A DNA stretch of 64,000 nt from Parvularcula oceani (GTDB taxonomy: Bacteria > Pseudomonadota > Alphaproteobacteria > Caulobacterales > Parvularculaceae): the NCBI RefSeq assembly GCF_000733125.1, contig NZ_JPHU01000009.1, positions 62,001 through 126,000 on the forward strand. Direction: 5' to 3'. Below are positions 54,777 to 64,000 of the stretch, one piece after another. Made by a program: the position numbers and the translations under genes. The notes beneath the pieces were generated by a model. The model saw only the letters and a program-made list of their open reading frames with translations, was not told where the DNA came from and searched no databases. Every line of letters starts with the position of its first letter. Position 1 is the stretch's first letter.

Positions 54777-55547
54777 CTAGAGGTTGAAGGTTTCGCCCAA
54801 GTATACGCGCCGCACGTCCGGGTTGGCGACGATCTCGCGCGGCGTGCCCTCGGCCAGCACCTCGCCCTTGGAGATGATATAGGCGCGGTCGATAATCTCC
54901 AATGTTTCCCGCACGTTATGATCGGTGATCAGGACGCCGAGGCCGCGCGATTTGAGGTGGCTCACAAGATCGCGAATGTCCGCGATGGCCAGCGGGTCGA
55001 TGCCCGCGAACGGCTCGTCGAGCAGCATGTAGTCCGGCCCGGTGGCCACGGCCCGCGCGATTTCGAGGCGCCGCCGCTCGCCGCCGGAGAGGGCTGTAGC
55101 AGGCGAGTTGCGCACATGGGTGATGGAGAATTCCTCGAGCAGGCTGTCCACCACCTCGCGGCGCGCCTTCTTGTCCTTGTAGACGAGCTCGACCACGGCG
55201 AGAATGTTCTGCTCGACCGTGAGGCCGCGGAAGATCGACGCTTCCTGCGGCAGATAGCCGATGCCGAGCTTGGCGCGCTGATACATCGGCAGGCGCGTCA
55301 CGTTGAACCCGTCGATCGAAACGCAGCCCTCATCGGCGGGAACGAGGCCCGTCACCATATAGAAGCAGGTGGTCTTGCCCGCGCCGTTCGGCCCGAGAAT
55401 GCCCACGGCCTCGCCGCGCTTCACATGGAAGCTGACATGGTTGACCACCTGGCGGCGGCGATAGCTCTTTTGCAGGTTCTCCGCGACGAGCCCCTCATTG
55501 ACGGGCGCGGCCTTGTCTGCCGCCAGCGCGGGTGCGGATCCGTCCAT
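54777..55547 (-). CDS. lptB: LPS export ABC transporter ATPase LptB
   Basis: 256 residues. Walker [10 protein letters not shown] (52-60), signature [12 protein letters not shown], Walker B YMLLDEP and the H-loop ITDHNV. LptB drives LPS extraction from the inner membrane with LptFG. A 20-residue N-terminal extension precedes the ABC core. Overlaps lptA by one base and lies upstream of rpoN. Confidence 0.95.
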   Translation of the reverse strand: MDGSAPALAADKAAPVNEGLVAENLQKSYRRRQVVNHVSFHVKRGEAVGILGPNGAGKTTCFYMVTGLVPADEGCVSIDGFNVTRLPMYQRAKLGIGYLPQEASIFRGLTVEQNILAVVELVYKDKKARREVVDSLLEEFSITHVRNSPATALSGGERRRLEIARAVATGPDYMLLDEPFAGIDPLAIADIRDLVSHLKSRGLGVLITDHNVRETLEIIDRAYIISKGEVLAEGTPREIVANPDVRRVYLGETFNL

Positions 55548-56023
55548 CAGCCCTGTCCATCCCGTTGCGGCCGGAACAGGCCCCGGACGCGGCCGCCTTC
55601 GCCGGCGGAGAAGCTGAGCGCCCCGGTCTCGGTGTTGTAGACGAGGCGCTCGCCCGTGATGATCTGCTCGCCCTGAACGACGACCACGTCGCCGGTCACG
55701 GTGATCGTGCTGGTCTCGGCATCGAAGGTGCCCGCATCGCCGGATATGGCATCCTCGCCATTGGCGTAGCGCACATTCCCCTCGCCCTCGATCGTGCGGA
55801 AATCCTGCGTGCCGGGGAGGAAGTTGATCACGACCCGGTCGGCCGTCAGCAGCGCCTCGGCCTGGGAGATGCGGACCTCGCCGGTGCAGACCAGCCGGTC
55901 CTCACGCTGCAGGGCGTCGCAACGCTGGGCGTCCACCGAGATCGGCGCATCGGAAGACAGCCCGATCGGGGCCGTCTGCGCCAGAAGAACCGTCAGCGCG
56001 AAGGCCGCATTCGTACCGATCAC
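55547..56023 (-). CDS. lptA: LPS transport periplasmic protein LptA
   Basis: 158 residues. Signal peptide, then the OstA/LptA jellyroll: [40 protein letters not shown] and [13 protein letters not shown]. It forms the periplasmic bridge for LPS. GTG start with AGGAG upstream. It lies between lptC and lptB. Confidence 0.93.
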   Translation of the reverse strand: MIGTNAAFALTVLLAQTAPIGLSSDAPISVDAQRCDALQREDRLVCTGEVRISQAEALLTADRVVINFLPGTQDFRTIEGEGNVRYANGEDAISGDAGTFDAETSTITVTGDVVVVQGEQIITGERLVYNTETGALSFSAGEGGRVRGLFRPQRDGQG

Positions 56024-56036
56024 TCAACGCTCCTGC

Positions 56037-56801
56037 TCAGTCCCGCAGCGCGGACTCTTCGTCGTCGCGCATCTTGGCGGGCTCGAAGCGGAATTTCACA
56101 TTCCCTTCGAAGACGGCCCGCTCTTCGTCCTCGTAGACGGTGAGCGTGTCCGCTTCAACGTCGCCGGCCCTGCCCGTGCCGCGCACGCCCGTTTCCGAGC
56201 GGACCGTGCGCCCGTCAATGTCGATCCGGGCCGCATCGGTGCGCAGCACGAAGGTGTCGCTGCCGACTCCCTGCTCGAGCTGCACGTCGTCATTGAGATC
56301 GACCGTCTTGCCCTGGGTGTCGAGCGTGCCGCTGAGCGCCCTGACGCGCAGCTGGTCGTTCGAGCCGCCATTGCGGAGCGCCTCGGGATTTTCGAGCCGG
56401 ATGATGTCCGGCGCGTTCGGGTTCCGGCGCGCGGCGAAGGCGGAGACCTCGAAGGGAATGCCGCCCGTGTCCTCACCGACATAGCGGGGCCGGTCGAGCC
56501 GCATCTCGGACCCCGTCGCCTCGATGTCGGAGAACTGGCGCAGGAATTCCTGATCCACCTCCGGCGGCGTCGCGCTCACGGCATAGGTCAGGATCAGGCC
56601 GGTGGCGGCGGCCGGCACGGCGAGGCGCAGATTCCGCACGAGGCGGCTATGCCGGATCGCGGCGCGCGGCGTGAGGCGGCGGCGCGCGGCGATGCCGGCG
56701 AAATAGGCATTGGCGCCGCCCTTGCGGGCTTCATTGCTCTCGAACGAGGACGGGTCGGGCCGCGGCGGGGGGAAAGACGATATTTTGGCCGTGGCTGACA
56801 C
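56037..56801 (-). CDS. lptC: LPS export protein LptC
   Basis: 254 residues. A polar N-terminal tail (about 1-55) is followed by one membrane helix (NLRLAVPAAATGLILTYAV) and a periplasmic LptC domain (VFEGNVKFRFEPAKMR at the end). It hands LPS from LptBFG to LptA. GTG start with AGGAAG upstream. 13 bp from lptA; it follows rnd by 133 bp. Confidence 0.9.
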   Translation of the reverse strand: MSATAKISSFPPPRPDPSSFESNEARKGGANAYFAGIAARRRLTPRAAIRHSRLVRNLRLAVPAAATGLILTYAVSATPPEVDQEFLRQFSDIEATGSEMRLDRPRYVGEDTGGIPFEVSAFAARRNPNAPDIIRLENPEALRNGGSNDQLRVRALSGTLDTQGKTVDLNDDVQLEQGVGSDTFVLRTDAARIDIDGRTVRSETGVRGTGRAGDVEADTLTVYEDEERAVFEGNVKFRFEPAKMRDDEESALRD

Positions 56802-56934
56802 TCAGAAACCCGCTCTTCCTGTTTTCCGCCCGGAGGGGATATGTCATTCGCGCCCCTAAGGGGAAAGGTTTGGTTAAGGCCGCGCGCACTAAAAAAACCG
56901 CAACTGCGACAGCGCGCCTCGCGGCGCATGCCCC

Positions 56935-57561
56935 TCAACGATGGGCGAAGATGTCGACCTCGTCCCAGCCCATCAGGTCCAGACGGCAGCGAACCGGCAG
57001 GAAGGCGAAGCAGGCCTCCGCGATCTCGGACCGGCCCTCGCGCGCCAGCATCTCGTCCAGCCGCGCCCGCGTCTCATGCAGGTGCAGGACGTCCGAGGCC
57101 GCATATTCCTTCTGCGCCTGGGTCAGCGTTTCGGCGCCCCAGTCCGACGACTGCTGCTGCTTGGACAGCTCGATGCCCGTCGCCTCCCGCACGACGTCCT
57201 TGAGGCCGTGGCGGTCGGTATAGGTCCGCGCCAGCTTGGAGGCGATCTTGGTGCAATAGACAGGCCCTGTCACGACGCCGAGCCAGCGCATGAAGGCGGC
57301 GACGTCGAAGCGGGCGAAGTGGAAGATCTTGGTCAGGCCCTGATCGGTCAGCACCGCCTTGAGGCGCGGCGCGTCGTACTGGCCGCGCGGCAGCTGCACG
57401 AGATGCGCGTCGCCGTCGCCCGCCGAGAGCTGCACCACGCAGAGCCTGTCGCGGTGGGGGTCGAGGCCCATCGTCTCGGAATCCACGGCGACCGCGCCAT
57501 CGCGCGCGCCCTCGAAGGACAGGCCCTCGGGAAGATCTCCGTGATGCAGATGAATGGTCAT
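56935..57561 (-). CDS. rnd: Ribonuclease D (short form)
   Basis: 208 residues: a DEDD 3'-5' exonuclease domain only, without the HRDC domains of E. coli RNase D, as is common in alphaproteobacteria. Exo I VAVDSETMGLDPHRDR, Exo II region KIFHFARFDVAAFMRWLG and Exo III YAASDVLHLHETRARLDEML. Takes part in tRNA 3' maturation. The frame extends to 57603, but MTIHLHHGD at 57561 fits family length. Upstream of lptC in the usual order. Confidence 0.9.
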   Translation of the reverse strand: MTIHLHHGDLPEGLSFEGARDGAVAVDSETMGLDPHRDRLCVVQLSAGDGDAHLVQLPRGQYDAPRLKAVLTDQGLTKIFHFARFDVAAFMRWLGVVTGPVYCTKIASKLARTYTDRHGLKDVVREATGIELSKQQQSSDWGAETLTQAQKEYAASDVLHLHETRARLDEMLAREGRSEIAEACFAFLPVRCRLDLMGWDEVDIFAHR

Positions 57562-57636
57562 GGATACCGCTCGCAAGGTTCCGCGCGGTCCCGCCGCCAC
57601 CACGCTCGTCGGTCAGGGAGTGTCCACCACGAGGGG

Positions 57637-57723
57637 TGGTGCCCAGGAGAGGACTCGAACCTCCACATCCGTACGGATACCAGCACCTGAAGCTGGCGCG
57701 TCTACCAATTCCGCCACCTGGGC
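57637..57723 (-). tRNA. tRNA-Leu (anticodon CAG)
   Basis: 87 bases including an encoded CCA. Acceptor stem GCCCAGG/CCTGGGC, D-loop GCGGAATTGGTAGACGC typical of leucine, anticodon arm CCAGC-TTCAGGT-GCTGG giving CAG, a long variable arm with a short hairpin, and T-loop GGTTCGAGTCC. It reads CUG leucine codons. 75 bp from the rnd start. Confidence 0.97.
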
Positions 57724-57863
57724 CCGGAAGCGGCAAGCCGCCTCGGGAGGCGGCGAAGTAGGCGAGCGGGGAAGCCGCGTCAAGCGGTCTGTCGCCAAGG
57801 GCTACTCAAGCGGCCCGACCCGCGCTATCGGGCTCGCCAGACAGACAGCTTTGGAGTCCCCTC

Positions 57864-58835
57864 ATGGCAAAACTCGCCACCGTCTTCGGCGCCTCTGGCT
57901 TCATCGGCCGGCACGTCGTGCGCGAGTTGACCAAAAGGGGCTGGCGTGTGCGGGCCGCGATCCGGCGGCCGCATCTCGCCGAGCACCTGCAGGTCTTCGG
58001 CGTCGTCGGGCAGGTCCAGCTCTTCCAGGCCAATGTCCGCAACCGCGCCTCGGTCGAGGATGCGCTGGCGGGCGCGGATGCCGTGGTGAACCTCGTCGGG
58101 GTCCTGTCCGAAAGCGGCCGCCAGACCTTCGCCGCCGTGCAGCGCGAAGGGGCGCGCAATGTCGCCGAAGCCACCGCCGAAGCCGGCATCGAGGACCTCG
58201 TCCATATCTCGGCCATCGGCGCGGACGCCGACGGCGACAGCGACTATGCCCGCACCAAGGCCGAAGGCGAGCGCCTGGTGCGCGAGGCGGTGCCCCAAGC
58301 CGTAATCCTGCGGCCTTCGATCGTGTTCGGGCCGCAGGACGACTTCTTCAACCGCTTCGCCGGCATGTCGCGCCTCTCGCCCGCCCTGCCGCTGATCGGC
58401 GGGGGCAAGACCCGGTTCCAGCCCGTCTATGTCGACGATGTCGCCGACGCCGTCTGCGCGGCGCTCGAGAACCCGGCGCATCGCGGCCGGACCTTCGAGC
58501 TGGGCGGCCCGGAAGTCATGACCTTCAAGGAGCTGATGGAGCTGACCCTCAAGGTGGTGGGGCGGCGCCGCGCGCTCGTCCCCCTGCCCTTCTCTCTCGC
58601 CGGCTTCATGGGGCGCGGCGGCGATATCGCGGCCAAGCTGCCCTTCGTCTCCGCTCCGCTGACGGGAGACCAGGTCAAGCTGCTGCGCCATGACAATGTC
58701 GTCGGCGCCTCGGGAGAGGATACCGGCACGCTCCAGGACCTCGGGATCACGCCCGAGACGATGGATGCCGTTCTTCCCTCCTACCTCTTCCGCCACCGCA
58801 AGCATGGCCGCTTCTCTCCGGAAACGCCGATCTGA
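57864..58835 (+). CDS. NDUFA9-like NAD(P)-binding protein (complex I accessory homologue)
   Basis: 323 residues, short-chain/epimerase Rossmann fold. The N-terminal motif TVFGASGFIGRHVVREL, VSESGRQTF, YARTKAEGERLV and RPSIVFGPQDDFFNRFAGM match bacterial proteins related to mitochondrial NDUFA9, common in alphaproteobacteria. A dinucleotide is bound; a catalytic role is unclear. It could equally be called an atypical SDR. Confidence 0.85.
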   Translation: MAKLATVFGASGFIGRHVVRELTKRGWRVRAAIRRPHLAEHLQVFGVVGQVQLFQANVRNRASVEDALAGADAVVNLVGVLSESGRQTFAAVQREGARNVAEATAEAGIEDLVHISAIGADADGDSDYARTKAEGERLVREAVPQAVILRPSIVFGPQDDFFNRFAGMSRLSPALPLIGGGKTRFQPVYVDDVADAVCAALENPAHRGRTFELGGPEVMTFKELMELTLKVVGRRRALVPLPFSLAGFMGRGGDIAAKLPFVSAPLTGDQVKLLRHDNVVGASGEDTGTLQDLGITPETMDAVLPSYLFRHRKHGRFSPETPI

Positions 58836-58890
58836 CTTTCTGCTATCGCGGCGGAACTTAGCCTCCGACTGAGCAGGACAGGCCCTTCAG

Positions 58891-58915
58891 GGAACCGCGG
58901 CTTCGGCGCCGTGTT
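58891..58915 (+). promoter_or_regulatory. Candidate general-stress (EcfG-type) promoter of the three-gene membrane cluster
   Basis: GGAAC (58891-58895), 16 bases, TGTT (58912-58915), the same pattern as before rpoH. A start near 58922 would give a leader of about 75 bases to the ATG at 58996. EcfG consensus is GGAAC-N16/17-CGTT or GTT. Confidence 0.6.
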
Positions 58916-58995
58916 GCCAAGACTGAAGGGCATGCGCGCGACTTAACGGCGCGGGCAAGATGCCCTGTTCGAAGTTCGTTACAGGAGGCATCGAG

Positions 58996-59670
58996 ATGGC
59001 AGAAGAGAAGAAGACGACGAAGAAGAGCACGTCAAAGCCGAAAGTCGTGCAAGACGACACCAAACAATCTGTTCAGAGCGCGTCCGAGACGGTCAAGAAG
59101 ACCGCTCAGGAACAGGCCGCCGAGGCCAAGCAGGCCGCGACCGAAGCGGTCAATCAGGCCAAGACCGAAGCGAAGACCCGCTTCGAGGACGCCAAGAGCC
59201 AGGCGCAGCAGCGCGCGAGCGAAGAAGTCGAGACCCGCAAGCAGCAGGCGTCCGGCGCGCTCGGTCAGACGGCGAGCGACCTGCGCCGCGCAGCCGGCGA
59301 CGCCGAGCAGAACTGGATGTCCTCGGCCTTCGAGACGGCCGCCTCGCAACTCGAGAACGTCTCGCGCTCGATCGAGAACAAGTCGCCCTCCGAACTCCAG
59401 CAGACCGTCCGCAATGCGGCGCGCAACCATCCGGGCCTGTTCCTGGCCGGCTGCTTCGCTGCCGGCGTCGCGATCAGCCGCACGCTCCGCGTGGCGGGCG
59501 AAGAAGCGTTCGAGGACGATTATGACAGCGGCCGCCGCGCCGGCACCCCGGCGACGACGAGCTATGCCGCCAATGCCCCCGCCAGAACGACCGGTTCGAG
59601 CTATGGGGCAGCCGCTGGAACGACGGGCACGGCCGGCACCACGGTCAGCAGCGACACGACGCGGCGCTAG
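58996..59670 (+). CDS. Alanine/lysine-rich coiled-coil protein with one membrane helix, stress-cluster gene 1
   Basis: 224 residues. The first 110 are Lys/Ala/Glu/Gln-rich amphipathic helix (for example QAATEAVNQAKTEAKTRFED), then a segment like DUF883/YqjD proteins: NHPGLFLAGCFAAGVAISRT forms one hydrophobic helix (about 147-170). The tail is low-complexity Ser/Thr/Ala/Gly. I use the ATG at 58996 with AGGAGG upstream. It probably coats or anchors in the inner membrane; no enzyme motif. First of three cotranscribed genes under a stress-type promoter. Confidence 0.78.
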   Translation: MAEEKKTTKKSTSKPKVVQDDTKQSVQSASETVKKTAQEQAAEAKQAATEAVNQAKTEAKTRFEDAKSQAQQRASEEVETRKQQASGALGQTASDLRRAAGDAEQNWMSSAFETAASQLENVSRSIENKSPSELQQTVRNAARNHPGLFLAGCFAAGVAISRTLRVAGEEAFEDDYDSGRRAGTPATTSYAANAPARTTGSSYGAAAGTTGTAGTTVSSDTTRR

Positions 59671-59679
59671 GAGGGATCT

Positions 59680-60231
59680 ATGGCCACGGAACATCGAGAC
59701 GCGACGGACAGGCCAACCGGAGCCTATAAAGGCACCGGCGAGGCCAGATCCGGGAATGACGAGCACGGGACCCATCGCGAGACGGCCTACAAGGCCGAGA
59801 GCGTTCGCACGAACGCCGCGCCGGGCGAGGGCAGGACGCGCGCCTATGCCTCGACGACCGACCGGTCCGTCGGCGCGCTGATCAGCGAGCTTCTGTCCGA
59901 CACCTCGCGCATGGTGCGCGACGAGGTCCGGCTGGCAAAGGCGGAGGTCGGATCGAAGGTCGATCAGGCCCGGCACGGCGTGGTCAACACCGCGGTCGGC
60001 GCCGGGATCCTCCTGATCTCGCTGATCTTCCTGCTGCTGGCGGTCGTCTACGCCCTGTCCACCTTCATGCCGCCCTGGCTCGCCGCGCTCATCGTCGGCG
60101 GCGTCATGGCAGCGATCGGCTACATCATGCTGAAGAAGGGCATGGACGAGCTCAAAGCCAAGAATCTCGCGCCGCAGAAGACTCAGAAGAATCTTTCGCG
60201 CGACGCACACATGGTCAAGGAGTCCGTATAA
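59680..60231 (+). CDS. Phage-holin-like (PF07332/YqjE-type) membrane protein, stress-cluster gene 2
   Basis: 183 residues. A polar N-terminal tail of about 65 residues is followed by an amphipathic helix (LISELLSDTSRMVRDEVRLA, KAEV) and two membrane helices (ILLISLIFLLLAVVYALS; WLAALIVGGVMAAIGYIML) with a basic C-terminus. The DEVRLAKAEV pattern is typical of the family, which despite the name is chromosomal and not phage-related. It starts 9 bp after gene 1 and overlaps gene 3 by one base (TAATG). Confidence 0.83.
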   Translation: MATEHRDATDRPTGAYKGTGEARSGNDEHGTHRETAYKAESVRTNAAPGEGRTRAYASTTDRSVGALISELLSDTSRMVRDEVRLAKAEVGSKVDQARHGVVNTAVGAGILLISLIFLLLAVVYALSTFMPPWLAALIVGGVMAAIGYIMLKKGMDELKAKNLAPQKTQKNLSRDAHMVKESV

Positions 60232-61403
60232 TGAAGAACGACAACATCCAGGCAATCGAGCGCGACCTCGAGGAAACGCGGGCGCGCACCGAAAGCACGA
60301 TCCAGGCGCTGCAGGACAAGCTCCAGCCCCGGGCCGTGATCGACGAGGCGACCCGCTTCTTCAAAGGCACCGATAGCGGCGCCTATGCCGAAGACGTGAC
60401 GCGCGCCGCCCTCGCCCAGGCGCGGGAAAATCCGCTTCCCCTCATCCTGATGGGTGCGGGTGCGGCGCTTCTCGCGACCAAGCGTCCGGGCCGTCCGAAA
60501 TACATCCACGACACGGCCGGCGCCTATGCGGGCGACAGCCTCGTCGCGGCGGATGCAGAATATGCGGCCGCCTATGAGGACAGCCGCGAGCTCGAGACGC
60601 TGTACGACGCGGAATACGAAGACACGCACCGCATCGTCGGCTCCGCCGATGCCATCGACCGGACTTATACCCGGCTCGATGACGAGGACGAAGACGCTTA
60701 TCAGAACCGCCTTTACGAGGCGCGCGGCAAGGCGTTCTCGGTGGAGCGCAAGTCCGGCGAGGACGAGAAGTCCTTCCGCAAGCGGATCGATGACCGCCTG
60801 TCGAGCGCGAAGGCGAAGGCGAAGGAATATGGCGAGCGCGCCAACTCCTTCCGCCGCCGTCAGACGGATCGGGCCTCCGGCCTCTACCACAAGGCGGGCG
60901 AGCGTTCGCACAGCCTCTATGAAGGCGGCCGCGACCGCGCTGGCGCATTCGCTTCGGGCACACGGGACCGCGCGGGTGCCTTCGCGCATGGAACGGCGGA
61001 CCGGGCCGGTGATCTCGCCCATGGCACGCAGGATGCGGCCCGGCGCGGCGTCGAGAAGACGACCGATTTCTACGAGAGCAATCCGCTCGCAGCCGCGCTC
61101 GTCGCGGTCGCGGCCGGGGCCCTCACCGGCTCGTTCTTCCATTCGACCCGCCAGGAGCGGCGGGCCCTCGGCGGCGTCGGCCATGACATCAACGAGGCTG
61201 CGCAGCGCCTGAACGAGCAGGCGAACCGCAAGGTGGCCGAATATGCCGAGGCGACCGAGGAGTTCGTCGAGGAAATGAGCGGCGAAGCCAAGGCGGCCGA
61301 GGATCGCCTGAAGGAGAAAGCCTCCGCCGAGACCGCGCCGAATTCGGACAAGAGCGGCTATACGCCCGCTTCGCAGACGACGAGCAATAAGAGCACGTCC
61401 TGA
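60231..61403 (+). CDS. DUF3618-type membrane protein with internal 11-residue repeats, stress-cluster gene 3
   Basis: 390 residues. The DUF3618-like N-terminus IQAIERDLEETRARTESTIQ and LQDKLQPRAVIDEA leads to a weak membrane helix (about 70-84). A long acidic then basic soluble region follows (about 95-215) and three copies of an 11-residue unit, RDRAGAFxxGT (234-266). A second membrane helix (about 285-303) precedes a Glu/Ala-rich helical tail. DUF3618 proteins accompany holin-like and DUF883 proteins in alphaproteobacteria. Probable envelope-stress function, not defined. Followed by a terminator. Confidence 0.8.
   Translation: MKNDNIQAIERDLEETRARTESTIQALQDKLQPRAVIDEATRFFKGTDSGAYAEDVTRAALAQARENPLPLILMGAGAALLATKRPGRPKYIHDTAGAYAGDSLVAADAEYAAAYEDSRELETLYDAEYEDTHRIVGSADAIDRTYTRLDDEDEDAYQNRLYEARGKAFSVERKSGEDEKSFRKRIDDRLSSAKAKAKEYGERANSFRRRQTDRASGLYHKAGERSHSLYEGGRDRAGAFASGTRDRAGAFAHGTADRAGDLAHGTQDAARRGVEKTTDFYESNPLAAALVAVAAGALTGSFFHSTRQERRALGGVGHDINEAAQRLNEQANRKVAEYAEATEEFVEEMSGEAKAAEDRLKEKASAETAPNSDKSGYTPASQTTSNKSTS
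60930..61028. repeat. Three in-frame 33-bp repeats in the DUF3618 gene
   Basis: Encodes RDRAGAFASGT, RDRAGAFAHGT and ADRAGDLAHGT (residues 234-266). Weaker copies flank it (SHSLYEGG and TDRASGLYHKAG before). The bases differ between copies, so the repeat is old and kept at protein level. Confidence 0.8.
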
Positions 61404-61426
61404 GCGATCTGCGGCATTGAACAAGA

Positions 61427-61453
61427 AAGGGCGGCCTTGGGGCCGCCCTTTTT
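61427..61453 (+). terminator. Terminator after the three-gene stress cluster
   Basis: AAGGGCGGCC, loop TTGG, GGCCGCCCTT followed by TTT. The opposite strand reads TTTCTTGTT after the stem, so it may also end obgE transcripts. Confidence 0.9.
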
Positions 61454-61469
61454 CATGTCCGTGCGCCGA

Positions 61470-63052
<1,583 letters not shown>

Positions 63053-63065
63053 GGCGGAAACAAAA

Positions 63066-63089
63066 AAGGGAGGGCGGACGCCCTCCCTT
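63066..63089 (-). terminator. Terminator after rpmA
   Basis: AAGGGAGGGC, loop GGAC, GCCCTCCCTT; on the minus strand followed by TTTTGTTT. It lies 22 bp after the rpmA stop and just before the acetyltransferase start. Confidence 0.88.
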
Positions 63090-63110
63090 CGCACGAGAGC
63101 GGCGGGCTGC

Positions 63111-63377
63111 CTATTCGGCGGCCGCGAGCGCCTCGACGCTGACGACCTTGCGGTCGTCCTTGGTCGTGCGGAAGACGACATTGCCTTCGACCAGCGCGAA
63201 GATCGTGTGATCCTTGCCGAGGCCGACATTGGTGCCGGGCATGATCTTCGTGCCGCGCTGGCGGACGATGATGTTGCCGGGGATGACGGCTTCGCCGCCG
63301 TATTTCTTGACGCCGAGGCGGCGTCCTGCGGAGTCGCGACCGTTGCGTGACGAGCCGCCTGCCTTCTTGTGTGCCAT
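63111..63377 (-). CDS. rpmA: 50S ribosomal protein L27
   Basis: 88 residues. [20 protein letters not shown] at the N-terminus is the L27 signature; the body [20 protein letters not shown] and [18 protein letters not shown] is invariant-like. Sits near the peptidyl-transferase centre. ATG with AGGAGA upstream, 47 bp after rplU. Confidence 0.98.
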   Translation of the reverse strand: MAHKKAGGSSRNGRDSAGRRLGVKKYGGEAVIPGNIIVRQRGTKIMPGTNVGLGKDHTIFALVEGNVVFRTTKDDRKVVSVEALAAAE

Positions 63378-63424
63378 GACGTATGTCTCCTGCGCGCAAT
63401 GCGCGTGGCTGATGGGTTGTCGGC

Positions 63425-63739
63425 TCAGGCGCCGGTTTTGATGTCCTCGATCCGCAGGACGGTCATGTGCTGGCGATGACCCTTCTTGCGGCGATAGTTC
63501 TGGCGACGGCGCTTCTTGAAGACGATGACCTTCTTGTCGCGCGCCTGCTCCACGATGGAGGCGGTGACGCTGGCGCCGGCGACCGTAGGGGCGCCGATCT
63601 GCGGGTTGTCGCCGCCAAGCATCAGGACCTCGTCCAGGGTGACGCTGTCACCGGCTTCGCCGTCGAGCTTCTCGACCTTGATGACGTCGCCGCTGGCGAC
63701 ACGGTACTGCTTGGCGCCGGTCTTAACGACTGCGAACAT
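63425..63739 (-). CDS. rplU: 50S ribosomal protein L21
   Basis: 104 residues, normal size. [20 protein letters not shown] and [20 protein letters not shown] identify L21. The frame is open upstream to 63952, but homology begins at the ATG at 63739. First gene of rplU-rpmA; its promoter lies in the 199-bp gap shared with the yghU-like gene. Confidence 0.97.
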   Translation of the reverse strand: MFAVVKTGAKQYRVASGDVIKVEKLDGEAGDSVTLDEVLMLGGDNPQIGAPTVAGASVTASIVEQARDKKVIVFKKRRRQNYRRKKGHRQHMTVLRIEDIKTGA

Positions 63740-63938
63740 ATGCAAACTTTCTTTTCGCTCGGGCCGCGCCCCCATGGTGCGGCCAGCCTTCTTCGATCCC
63801 GCGTTCTGATGCGCGGGTTCGGACGGCTGCGCGTAAAGGAAGGCGCCTTTTCGGTCAAGATGGCACACGAGGCCGGTTGAGCGCCCGGCCGCGCGCGCTA
63901 GCTCCCGCCGAGGACCGGCTTTGCGAAGGATCACCACG

Positions 63939-64000
63939 ATGAGCGACAGCACCTACACCCCGCCGAAAGTCTGGACATGGGATCAGGAATCGGGCGGCCG
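63939..64000 (+). CDS. yghU: YghU-like glutathione S-transferase (N-terminus only, cut by window edge)
   Basis: Only 20 residues are seen, [20 protein letters not shown]. They match the N-terminus of E. coli YghU (MTDNTYQPAKVWTWD...), a glutathione-dependent disulfide-bond oxidoreductase. ATG follows AAGGATCACCACG. Divergent from rplU. The match is short but distinctive. Confidence 0.75.
   Translation, partial: MSDSTYTPPKVWTWDQESGG

Noticed and set aside
59680-60231. Prophage remnant because of the holin-like protein
   Set aside because: PF07332 proteins are ordinary chromosomal membrane proteins; no phage genes, integrase or attachment repeats are nearby.

Overview
The window is a continuous stretch of GC-rich (roughly two-thirds G+C) chromosome from an alphaproteobacterium. 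The evidence is a DivL-type kinase with tyrosine in place of the phosphoacceptor histidine, a complete cpa/tad Flp-pilus operon, the families DUF1150, DUF2794, DUF3775, UPF0262 and NDUFA9, the order rnd-lptC-lptA-lptB-rpoN-hpf-ptsN, an RpoH2-like sigma factor and EcfG-type promoter motifs. The mix suits the Caulobacterales/Parvularculales side of the class. I cannot name a genus. No phage, insertion sequence, CRISPR array or other clear foreign DNA is visible.

Layout. 1-6.5 kb: tilS (cut by the edge) and cysS, divergent folE-hisI with a small membrane protein, an acyl-CoA synthetase and an inositol-phosphatase family gene. 6.5-17.2 kb: glnD-mutS, a YgjP-type metalloprotein, a class A penicillin-binding protein, an OmpA-type porin and an rpoH-like sigma gene. 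17.3-23.6 kb: alanine dehydrogenase, then an overlapping arginine succinyltransferase cassette in which an M20 hydrolase sits where astE would be expected (M20-astA-astD-astB). 23.6-27.8 kb: divL-like kinase and an M17 aminopeptidase. 27.9-39.7 kb: the Flp/Tad pilus locus, with tadD convergent to pilA-cpaA-cpaB-cpaC-cpaD-cpaE-cpaF-tadB-tadC, plus a Crp/Fnr-type regulator and a stand-alone secretin N-domain protein. 39.7-43.5 kb: pabB-pabA-pabC overlapping an adenylation-fold protein that seems to lack its ATP-binding loop. 43.6-51.9 kb: housekeeping and transport genes (BI-1 protein, AEC and MFS carriers, 3-hydroxyacyl-CoA dehydrogenase, LMW phosphatase, UPF0262, LytM peptidase, uppP, DUF1150). 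51.9-57.6 kb: the ptsN/hpf/rpoN/lpt/rnd block. 57.6-61.5 kb: tRNA-Leu, an NDUFA9-like protein and a three-gene membrane/coiled-coil stress cluster. 61.5-64 kb: obgE, a GNAT acetyltransferase, rpmA, rplU and the start of a yghU-like gene.

How genes connect. Two promoter motifs of the general-stress sigma type (GGAAC-N16-TGTT) lie before the rpoH-like gene and before the three-gene membrane cluster, which suggests both belong to one stress regulon. Nitrogen metabolism is represented by glnD, rpoN, ptsN, ald and the arginine cassette. GlnD retains its nucleotidyltransferase motif but appears to have lost its whole HD (uridylyl-removing) active site. Surface functions (Flp pilus, OmpA, LPS transport, peptidoglycan synthesis and recycling) form the other main theme.
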